DNA from: Protonemura montana
Lineage: Eukaryota; Arthropoda; Insecta; Plecoptera; Nemouridae
Length of the DNA stretch: 64,000 nucleotides
NCBI GenBank assembly: GCA_947568835.1
Contig: OX387602.1
Span: 4,806,570-4,870,569 of the forward strand
Direction: 5' to 3'
The position numbers were made by a program, and so were the translations under genes. Under the pieces are notes generated by a model. It was not told the origin of the DNA, made no database searches, and saw nothing but the letters and a program-made list of their open reading frames with translations. Numbering within the stretch: the stretch's first letter is position 1; the number at the start of each line of letters is the position of its first letter. This document shows positions 25,644 to 36,600 of the stretch, piece by piece.

Positions 25644-28600
25644 GTCGGAGGCTAGGTTCTGGTTGCAGCTTGCTTTGTTCATTGATGGACATTCGTCCAC
25701 AAAATACATAAGACTGAATATTGTTTTCATGATATTTGCCAAGTTCAAATTTTAGCTCTTGATTATACTGTCTCTCAATATCGTGGTTATTATTTTTATT
25801 TGGTTGTTTCGTATTTTAAGAGTATGGGTTTATTTGTGGTGACAGACTATGCATAAATTCTCTCTCTTTTTTTTTGGATGATACCCAGTTCATGAGATAA
25901 GCAAAACATTTGTGGCAAGAAATATATTCGGTTTCATAGAAACCTCTATGAAATGTACAACGTGTTTACGTACTTGCTTTTATTGCGTTGTTCCAATTTA
26001 TTCGGATCCAATTACTTACGCACTCTCTTGTACTCCAAAATCTGTCGTGATTTTCATTACTTGTCGTCGTTGTGAATTATGATAGCACCGGTTCCCTAAA
26101 AAGGTGCTCTCTTCAATGTTTTTGACAATAAGCATCGACAAATAGGTAATCTCGTCCACAATTTAGTCATCGTCTCCTGTCGCTGGATAGGTTGTACTAG
26201 AGACGCGCTTTCTTTGAAACTGTTCGAGCATTGCACAGATCGACTTTTTTTTATTTGAAATTCGAATCACTTTACTATAGTTCTCATTAGTTTCGGCACG
26301 CCATGTTTGTGCCATTAATGTGTAAACGCCTACCTGCCCACTGTCAAGTTCACTGTTATTTCTTGTGTATTTATAAATGCTTGATGTAAATAATATTAAT
26401 ATTAACACAGAGGCCTATTCGGTTATATAGCCAGTGTGATGAAATTTGAAGTTGCACAGAAATAAGGAAACTCAGTAAATGTACAAAATATTGCATTGGC
26501 ATGAATAACCCTTGTGGACGTGCAATTTAAAAAGCTCAACTTTCAAATTGCCATGTGGTCAAAATAAACTGAATCACAAACTACAACAATTTTTTTTTTT
26601 TTTACTAGAATTCAGAACCACAACTCTTATTTACAAATATTTCATTCCTAAGCAGCGAAAGGGTCCATCATTACAACATCAGCGCCACCGTCGACAACAC
26701 TCGAAAATCATTTCCCGCACCCATAGCAGGCACGACATGTAAAACAGACTACTTTATTATAAATTACACAGATAATTACATGTGTTGAGCCTTTCGGCAT
26801 TATTATCTGTCGATCTCTGGGTGCTGCCGAGATGATCTGCCTTGATAACTCTGCTTCGCAATAACCCGTCGTCAGAAGCTAGACGGATAACCTGCCGCTG
26901 CTGGTGTCGAACTTTCCTCCACGGCCAGGTTATCTTCCCTCAACAAGACTCGGGACAGGTGATTGAAAGCCAAGATCATTAATTCGTCCGCGAGTGCCGC
27001 CGCAGAAAGGTATAAGTTGGCATGTTAATGGACAGGTGCTTTTGGCTTTTCATGAAAATGATGATAGCTGTTTTGTTGGGCCATTGCCTAGCAGACAAAA
27101 TATGTGCCCGGGTGGCATGTGCTAATCGCCAGCTGGGGCAGATTTACCATTTGTCTGGACTTGGTGAAGGAAAAGTTTTAAATTGTTCCTCCCAATTGCC
27201 CTCCATGCTGCTTATCTGGCGAGTGCAGTTCGAACTCGCGAAATCTGTGACATGACAAATGGGGACGCCTATACATGCGGAACTTGATATTATGCTCATT
27301 GCCAAACGTATATAATATCCACCCTTGCAGATCCATACATCAGCATTAGCTTCATCTCTCTATCCACAGCTGCAAATAATATTTTACTATGTTGCAAATT
27401 CGCAAAATCGCAACTTTTAAGGCTCAGTTGGTCGGTGATGCCAGGTGGTTGTTTATACCAGAAGGAAAATTTAGAAACGAAAATATAACTTTAACAGATA
27501 ATCAAAATATAAGAAGCAATACCTGAGAAGCACACCCGAAGGCGTGTTCCGCGAGACCAAGAATCAATTTGATAATAAGGTTGTGAATGTGAAGGTATAC
27601 TCTTTTTAACCACGTTTTAGTTCAGTGTTATAGTGCCTCATTCATGCCTCCAAGCCGGTTTATTTTGACACGGTCGAGGTTCCGATCATCATCCTCCGAG
27701 TCGCAGGATCAAATCGCTGCATGTATAGGATGCAGGTTTGGGTGCAGCTTGGGTCTTTTACGGCCAGCGATGCAGACAGGTGTTTTAGGGGAAGGGGGAG
27801 GCTGGCGCCACGATGGCCCTTCGGCGAGCAGGTGTTATCTTGTTCGGGTGTTGCGTCAAGTGCAGGGTCCTTCTTCACACGCATTGGACACTTCGTAAAT
27901 GACATGCTAAATATGTGATGCCGAGAGCCTAAAGATCTTTGGTCGAGAGGACAGCGAACAAATGTGGTGCAACATTTTCAACTAAGATTGTCAGAAAATT
28001 AAAATAAATCATAAATAAGCTGTGAATAAAGTACATGTTGTACCTAATAACGAATTATTTGAAAATGTAGGTTCAATTGGAAATTGGGAATTGGTAGAAA
28101 TATATTACCAATTATTATATGTCTCGTCGGTCTCGTAAGTCGTTGAAGAATCTAGTTGTTCACACACTGTACTGTAAAAGTGAAAACTTGGAGAAACGTG
28201 ATAATATTCGTGTTTTTTTACTTTCCGTTAGAGTTTGGTTTCGTCGTTGTTTCGTCTTGCGGCCAAAGAACGAACGAAAGCTCACAGTGCTGCGATCTGT
28301 GTTCAAATCTACAGGTGGTTCAGACTAGAGATTTCCTCGTGGACAGCGCTAGTGTCAATGTAATCGTAATGACGTCATGTAAGTCAGTGGTAGCGGTGAT
28401 AAGAGTTTTTGGGTGGTAGAGGTTCAGATCAAAGGTTCAGATGGTTCAGATGAGGAAGTTGGCAAATAAAATGGGTTTTAGTAGCATATAGAATTAATTT
28501 AATGATAAACGTGTGTATATCAAAGTATAATTTTGCTTAGGATTCGTAATACATTTCAGATTCGAGAGTTAATTGTCTTATATGGCAGTGTTAACTGTAA

Positions 28601-28711
28601 AACAGCGATAGTGTGTTGATCATTAGTGTGGTTATATCGGATTCTGCACGTCAGATTTTTCTAAATGCTAACACCAGAGATCCATAGACTTACACCTTAG
28701 CAGAAGTAAGA
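25644..28711. other. net 3' UTR and intergenic DNA before the IL-17 receptor gene
   Basis: AT-rich sequence without a supported gene. A possible net polyadenylation signal AATAAA is at 26563-26568, about 920 bases past the stop. A 12-14 T run lies near 26590. At about 28119-28313 there is an open frame ending near a donor-like CTACAG|GTGG; this could be a 5' leader exon of the receptor gene, but I cannot show it. A short cluster of ggttcagat repeats lies at 28421-28453. Confidence 0.5.
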
Positions 28712-31700
28712 ATGGTGCCTTTCATGAGAAGGATAATTGTATGTGTTATAGTAGTTAGTTTTATTGAAGCAAGACAACAGCGAGACAAATTCTTTTGCAA
28801 CACCAGCACAGAAGGTGACCCATCTGGCAGGAAGTCGTGTGTTTCTGTTCTCTGGGACAATTTTTCTGTTCATGACACTTGTTATATGTGGTACCCTGGA
28901 AATAAAAGCGAAAAAAACTCTCCAAAAAAGGACTCCACAGGTAATATGGATGTGATTTATTTGTCATAACTTTGTGGATGTACAGAGGTGTAGTTGGTTC
29001 ATAATGTTAATCTGCTAATCTCTCGGGAGTCATTTCCACTTGTAGTGCATCTAAGTAGGTACCTACACATCTCACTCCAAATAATTACTCTGGGACTTCT
29101 AAAATGATCTACCCCAAAAATGTCAAAGAGTACGTTTGATTTTCAAAAGTATAAAAGAGAAGAAGGGTAGGTAACATGATTGTTTGTTTGGGACGTTTGC
29201 ACATTTCCAGCACACCCCACCAGCTTCAAATTTATGTATAATTTTCGAGTCTGGGATATCTAATATTAAGAATATAACTGGGAAAATAGGAAAAAGTATA
29301 ACTATACAACCTTTTCAGCTTACATGCTTTAGATTCTGAAGCATTTTTTTCAACTCAAGGTACCTACTGTTTATGAACTAGTTTTTATGGGAATTATGTC
29401 GTACAGATACAATTTTGAGACAATGCGGTGGCAATAAAATTCGACAAGCCCTTATCTCTGTACTTTCCTTTATTTTCCTTCACCGCCCTTTTAATCTTGA
29501 TCTACGTAAAAAGCAATTGGCATGTTCTGTTATTCCAATTGTCTGATTCTTTTAAACACCTTATTGTTTCAATTATTTATTAATTAAATTGAAAGTCCTT
29601 CATTTGAAAACAAATTATTTTTTACAATTTTTATACTGTACATTGTTTAGATTTGTTGCAGCTACCAATGATTCACTGAGATTCTGTTACCTAGATCCAG
29701 CACTGATATAATATTTTTTTTCTTTTTTGATAGAGTGTGACCAGTGGTCCTTCAATGTTGGAGAGAAGAGTCAAATAGCCGATTTAGGGAGAGTCAAGCT
29801 ACAAGCGTTTTACGAGAGCAGATCTACAGGAATTAATGTGACATTTGCAGGCATAAAATGGACATGTGAGTGAATATCATACAAATATTTTTTCTAGTTT
29901 AGCTGCAAGAAACTGCTCAGGTATTTCATTTATGTCTGGAATAGGCAAAAAACACACAACTTACTGGAGAGTGAAAGACCGGTTGCAAAAGATGTCTATT
30001 AGTACAGTTTAGACTTCTTGTCTTGTTCACAGCAAAGACGTTCACGGTAGAAACTAGAGTAAAGCTGTCATGTCCTATCCCCCTGTTTGGTGTTAGGATG
30101 ATCGCTGGTTTTAAGATTTGATTTGGGTGACTTCTCTGAGCTCGCCAGCTTAGCTAATTCACTGTACAAAGTCAATAAGTTTCTAACCAACATCTTTCAC
30201 TCTTCTGTAAGTTGCTATCTTATTCCTTTCTTTTCCCAAGTCATAATTTACTAGCATAACCTGTGGCATAACTTTATTTTTATAGGTTATTATCAACTTG
30301 TTGCACTTTAAAGCATAAAAATGTAGCCAACGTCTAATTAATTATCAAAATTAAGAACACGCCAAGTCGCCAACCCTAAGGAACAAATTAACCTCGAGTA
30401 CATTGCCTACAATAAACTAGAAAAAATAACAAACTGTAATATAATTTAAAATTTCATTTTTGCAGCTATGCTGATGAGGTTCAAAGAAAATGGCTTCAAC
30501 CAAGTCAATTTGTGCAGAGAATTTACAATCTCTTCTAAACCAGTACTTCCAGAAAAAAAACTGTTTTATGATTGTATTTGGAAGAGTGCGGATGGGAAAG
30601 TATTCCAATTTGACTTTAAAGCAAGCAGTGGATCAGTGTCTTCAATTGGAAGATATTATTTCATAGGTCCGTCGGAAAGTAACATAGATCCGGCTAATAA
30701 GCAGTTAAACAAATCGGAGCTTTTTATGTATGTGGAATTGACGCATCAACCGTTGATTAAGTTACATCTTCAAACTGCCAACGAACGTTTCAGCATTGGC
30801 TCTGAAAGTTATGTGGTCACAATGCACTCCAACTCAAGTGGATATGAATCGCAGATGATTCTGGAGCCAGAACTCACAGAAGACGATCTGATTACGTACC
30901 ATTTTCAGACAAACGGTCGCAAGGGCTCATATTATTTCACTGCTAAAATCAATCATATAAACTGCACAAAGGAGCCAGGTTGCTACGTTTCAAAATCGTA
31001 TATATATGTCATCAGAGGTAAGCTTTTTCATATTTTGAATATTTTAGGTAACTGAATGCACAATTTGTCTTATAAATAAGATGTATTACAATCTTATTTT
31101 AATGCATGGGTGCAGACCGTGGAGTTGAAATTGAACAGCGGAAAGAAGAATGGAAGCTGTGTAGATGAAGTTTATAAGGAGTATTGAAGGGGTGACGAAG
31201 TTGGAGAAGATTAAAAGCAAAGTATTGAGAAAACAAATAAATATATAGAGATTAGGTTTTAAAATTTGGAAAGAAAGATTGAAATTATTTGGAAAAATTA
31301 TGAGAATGGAGGAAGAAAGATTGCCAAGAAATATTTTAAGCTTGGAATATAAGAGAAGAGGAAGAGGGAGACCAAGAGAAAGATGGGTACACAAAGAACA
31401 AGCTGATGTGGAGGAAAAAGAGGTGGGAAATGGAATGAAAAGCTGGCTAGATGGAAGTATGGAAGAAATAGGTGAATGAAAAAGGGTATAAAGAAAAACA
31501 AGAATGATTTGGCCCCAACAAGTTACATGCCTTAAATTAAATATTTTCTACGTGTTCTAATTAATAGGTGAAATGTTTGTTTTTTTTAGGTCACCCACAC
31601 AAAAAAGTCATTCTCATTGCTATCGCTGGTTGTGGTGCAGTTATTTTGTCTGTTTTGTCGTTTGCGTACTTCCTTTGGAGACTGCGGATTAATTCATTGA

Positions 31701-33156
31701 GGGGTATGTTTATATAAGTTTACTGTAAACTTAACATTAACAAACTCTTCGGCTTTGTTTCCATTTTGCGGTATGTGTCTGAATATTAATTGTCAGTTTG
31801 TGCTAAGCTGGTAAACAGTCTTAAAATCACATAAAAGATATTTGTCATCTAAATCAGATGATCTGCCGGGCAACTAATTCTCTTTTGTTTTTTGCCGCCT
31901 TTAGCTCCGCGGCCAACTGTGCTGCTCGTGTACTCGCCAACAAGCGCAAAGCACACTCGCACTGTCATTGAGTTTGCACAGTTCTTGAAGAAATACTGCC
32001 ACATAGAGGCGTTGGTTGACGAACTGGGCATCCCCATGACCAAATCAAAGGTACCACACTACGCCGTGCGCAGAACGGCAGAATATAGTTACAGCTAATT
32101 TTTAAATTATAGGAAAGCGATGCAACTACTCAACAATACCACAGTGCTCGTTTAGATTTTTCAGATCAATTTGACCACTAATGGGTTGCATTTAATACAA
32201 ACAACAAACCCCCTTTTTATAGAATTGTGGTCACACTTCAAAAAGTTCCAGCTTATTTTTTGTACCAGAATAGTCTTTGAAAATGTGAATTTCCTCACAA
32301 ATCTTTTTATTCTGGGACCTTATTGTGATTTGATTAGTGATTTCTTTCACACCCTACTTATTTTTGTTTAGGAGACATGCTTTCATTGGTAAATACCAGT
32401 AATTAAGAAAAATCTATATTTTGCTAAACTACTTCTATTGTTGATTTCCCGCAGGACCCTTTCTCATGGTGCACTGACTCGTTTAGTAAAGCCAACGCCA
32501 TAATGGTGGTGGCGTCACCTCATGTAGTGTGCGTGCACTATGAACGCATCTATCGCAACATCGACGCTCTTAGCTTGAGGTTGCTAAGAGAAAAAATGGC
32601 GGATAAGAAGCTGGAGATGAAATATCTCACGGTTGTTCTCCCATATAGCTTGAACAACGAGACTGGATTACCCGAAGAAGCAAAACATCTTCGTCGATTT
32701 TATTTACCGTCAAATCTGGCTAAGATGTTGACATACATACACACTGGCTCTACTAATTATCTCCGCAGATTTTGCATTTCACCTTTGTTCAAAGCTGGTT
32801 TGTCGGATATTTCTAGCAATGAATCGGATTTAGTAAAAGCCATGAAAGTAGCAGAAGAAGAAATTAGAAACGGAGTTGAGAAATGCAATCAATGCAATGG
32901 GGGACATACTGAAAATGAGGGTGGTCCATTACTGGCATTGAAGTTTAATTCCATTAATGTGCCAAGAGATGAAGATGATGATCATACACTGTTGTGGCCT
33001 GAAATAAAAAAATCATCCATGGTGGACGAAATGTTCCCTGGTCCCATTGGAAATCTGAATCTTCTTGGAAGTGAAGGTATTTCTTGTGATGATGACTCCC
33101 CCGCTAGGAATTTGGCGGGTAGTGGGCTTAATCTCAATGAATTAGATTTGGGGTAG
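28712..33156 (+). CDS. Interleukin-17 receptor-like protein (SEFIR domain), six coding exons
   Basis: Coding exons: 28712-28940, 29734-29865, 30466-31017, 31590-31703, 31905-32050 and 32455-33156. All introns are GT-AG and phases close exactly, giving 624 residues. A signal peptide (about residues 1-20, beginning MVPFMRRIIVCV) precedes an ectodomain of about 285 residues with several NxS/T sites and scattered cysteines. A single transmembrane helix is at about 311-334 (VILIAIAGCGAVILS). The SEFIR domain runs from about 345 to 500, starting RPTVLLVYSPTSAKHTRTV, with the predicted box spanning the exon 5/6 junction and WCTDSFSKANAIMVVASP. About 120 acidic, Ser-rich residues follow. The receptor should bind IL-17-type cytokines and recruit an Act1-like adaptor through SEFIR-SEFIR contact. 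The ectodomain is divergent and I cannot assign a vertebrate subtype. The gene is convergent with the aminopeptidase gene. Confidence 0.87.
31087..31485 (+). mobile_element. Non-LTR retrotransposon 3'-end fragment (reverse transcriptase C-terminus)
   Basis: In the intron between receptor exons 3 and 4, a broken frame reads ILMHGCRPWS, then MKFIRSIEGVTKLEKI, then GKIMRMEEERLPR and a KRRGRGRPRERW basic tail. This order matches the extreme C-terminus of RTE-like or related LINE ORF2 proteins (ILMYGCETWT ... RxMKFLRSIxGVTR ... GHVxRMxxxRLP ... GRPRKRW). In-frame stops after each block show it is dead. It lies in the sense orientation of the host gene. No 5' part or target-site duplication could be defined. 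Confidence 0.75.
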
Positions 33157-33520
33157 AATAGGAATAGAGCATGGCAATATAAGTTCTGTTTGCATCATGA
33201 TCACCTTGCCTAGTGTTTTTGTACAAAAATCTTTTATGGGGACTTTTTAGCCTTTGCATGGTGGTTGTCAAATGCAAGCTAAGTGCTTTTGGTACACATA
33301 TACCATAAACAGCAAATAATAACTGTATTTTTGCATAATAAGTACAAAAACCCTGCCTGATAGAAAATTAAGAAATTAAGAGCAATGCCAATAGGAGTTG
33401 GTTTTTAGCACCAACAGGATAAGAATCCATTCAATATTTTTATATTATTTATATCATAAAATATACACACTGTTCACATGTCGTGATATCAATTTGATAC
33501 TTTATGGCAGATTTAAATGC

Positions 33521-33526
33521 TTTATT
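33521..33526 (-). promoter_or_regulatory. Predicted polyadenylation signal of the aminopeptidase gene
   Basis: AATAAA on the minus strand, about 110 bases beyond the aminopeptidase stop codon and the first canonical hexamer after it. Cleavage would be expected at about 33495-33510, inside the 3' UTR of the convergent receptor gene. Confidence 0.55.
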
Positions 33527-33560
33527 TTTGTTAGGGAACAAATATAATGATGGACATGCC

Positions 33561-33566
33561 AATAAA
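33561..33566 (+). promoter_or_regulatory. Predicted polyadenylation signal of the IL-17 receptor gene
   Basis: AATAAA on the plus strand, about 405 bases past the receptor stop codon and followed by an A-rich stretch. I saw no earlier canonical hexamer. Use of this site would end the transcript only about 50 bases from the aminopeptidase stop codon on the other strand. Confidence 0.55.
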
Positions 33567-33633
33567 AGTAAAAAAATACTGCTTTCTGAGGCTCTTGGTA
33601 TACAATGAGTGCCTGGACACATGGTGATTAGGC

Positions 33634-36600
33634 CTACAGCGATGGGATTTCGGCATCAAGCCAGGTCTTGACCGTTTGCTCATTACGTGCGAGCCACTTG
33701 ATTCGGTTGGCTACCGTTTCGAGCGCCTGCTTTCTGGCCGCCTGGCCCGCGCCGGCATCGGGGTATTGCGCAAAGAACGCCTCCATCTGCGAGAATGTAA
33801 TTTAGGCATTACTCATAAGTGTGCACTGCAAGCTTAAGTGGTGATGCTGCTAGTCAAGTAACCTGGAGTTCTCTTTCGACTCATCAAGGACTTTTTTTTT
33901 ATTGTAACTGAAAGTGACTTGACAGTTGCAAGTTCATCGAGCTAGTTTTTGACGACTAGTTCATATTTGTATACCTTAGGTATACCTTAGATATCTTTTT
34001 TTGGTTAGTTTACTTTCTAATCCTATTTAATTTTAAAATAATTGCTGTGGTGGAAACTCATAAGGTAATGAGATTATTTACCTCTTGAAGCTTCAACTCG
34101 GTTGTGAAGGAACTTGTAATGCTGGGGATGAGCCTGCCAAGGTTTCGTTCGTTCAAAGAAAATCGGTCCACCAAGTAGAGCCATTCAGCACTGGAAGCAA
34201 AACATATTTAATAAATAATCACAGTCAGAGATGTATTGTGTAAACATAACAATAACAAGGGAGAGAACTCCTCGCATTTATAAGAAGATATCTGTACTTA
34301 CCGGACAAAGTCCCATACAATGGGAGTGCCAATAGGATTTCCCGATATGTACGTAAGGACATTGAAATAGTCCTGGGATCGAACTAACGTTTTGTCTTTA
34401 GCGTATTGGAGGTATCTGTCATAGAAGAAATTGCATCAGTCATTAGTACATTACACAATAGGTAAATATATTGCATAAATTGATTTCTCAACTGCTTTTA
34501 CAAGAAAAATAAATAGCAGTGCAAATTCCTCTTATCAAATCGTCAGTAAATATGAAACATTTTTACAAACAAATTTTTGGCTACATGTGTACAGGTCCTT
34601 GAATACTCCCAGTTCTTGGATTATTTTTCCTTAATGCTGCTGGTAAGATATTCTATCAGAAAGAGGCAAAGGAGACATAGGCACATCCTAGCACATTGAC
34701 AGAGTGCATTAGCCTGATTATGTGAGAGAACATAATGCAAATGAGACAAGCTGAATTGCTAATAATGCCAAATCAAATTATTTTAATGATTAAGATTGTG
34801 AATAATGGGGACTTTTGTAGGATTTTGTTGTTACTGAAGATTTTTTTTAGATAATTTCATTGCAGGATGTGTTAAACATGTACTTACACTATTTTATAGC
34901 TTAATTTACGCTTCAGCCAAAATAAAAATATTTGTGTAATCACCTCATTCAAATATTATGACATGTCAACTAAAAATATAAGTCACCTTTTTCTTCGACT
35001 CACCTGCGCAAGAGCCAAGGCTCCTTGGCTGCTGCAAGGCCATACATGAGCTTGACCTTTTCCTGAGCGTCTTCCTCGTCTAGGTAGAGCTGCCACATCT
35101 TGTCCCAGTTCTCTTCGGAGCTGGCAGATGACAAGCCGTGATAGTAGATCATTGTGCGGAGATCTGGATGCGGTCTCGTTGCAGGAGTGTTAATCCATTC
35201 TTCGAACTTACTTCCGACTTGCTTCAAGCAGTCCGAATCTCCCGATGAGCAAGCCAGGTCTAGTACAGTCACCCGAAGACGTTTGTGTAAATGAGAGTCG
35301 GCAGAATTGATATCCCAGGTGACTTCTGCTGCAATGGTTTTTATTAGCTTATGAACATAAGCCTGAAACAGATACAATTGAAACGTCAGTGGCTTGCACT
35401 AACAGCTGAATATTTAGCTAACCAACAACATGCTTTAAGAGTAGACAAAGAGTGCAAACCCAAACAACAAATTCATTTTTTAATTCCAATCCTAAATTGA
35501 TTTATTAAATAAAGTTTATTTCTTACCCTCAGTTTGGGGAATCCTAGGGAATCGGTAAGAATGCTGTTCAAGAAGCTAAGCTTGGAGGATGCCACTGACC
35601 ATGGCACATAATCGACTTCTTGCTCCAAGTAGCGTGACATGTTGAGGGCAGTCGGGAATTCAAGAAGGCCGGCGTCCGCTAGGCTGAAGGCATCATCCAA
35701 AAGACTTGCGCGATCAGCAGCGTTCAATACCTTACGGATCAAAGATAACAACAAGTTAGAGAGATTGACAGAAGCATTCATTACAAGCAACAGAACCTGG
35801 TCTTGTTTTTTTTGGTTCTACCAACAAGAAAGGAACTTTTGGGTTTTACTACAGATTAAATACGGTTCTCCCTAAAAAAAATGAGAACCAGAGGGATGGA
35901 ATATTATGCAAAAATCAGTGTTCATTGAAGGCTATTTGTTTAACAACTGGTCCGACAGAGGTGCTATGCCGGTAGCATTATCAAGGAAACATACATGACT
36001 TGTTAAACATCATAGTGGAGTAACTGAAAATGGTGCTTATTTTTATCAGCTAATAATATATTACAGCCCCTAGCTATAAAATAGCAGATTAATATTTTGA
36101 TTAATAAGGTAATGCACATATTAATATGCTCCTATTATGCAAGAACAGCTTGATAGCTGAAACTAAAAAAATCATACAATTACTAACACTTTTATTTTTG
36201 GTAGGGGTTAAGATTTATGCGTGGTCCTGCTAGTTACACACGTAGTGCTCCTGACGGTGATAACAGGGATATGAAGGGCAGCTACAGGTGAGCACCCGGA
36301 GTTGACAACTCCACTCAAGTTGTACCTACCCTAAAGTTGGTTTCTAGAGCATCGATGAAAGCTTGCCAAGCGCTGGCCTCGTAGTTCACTCGATAAAAGC
36401 CGATTTGCCGGAAGTTAACTTTGATCCATTCTGCGTTTGGTACAAGGACAAATACTGAAAAAGTTTGGTGAGTTATTACAGAGCATTCTTGGCAATTTAC
36501 TCCTCTGGGCATTATTCTCTCTAATTATATAGAGACACGGTTTATACCTGCGAGCTTTCCATCAAGAGAAAATAAAATGCAAACTTACAATTTTCAGTAG

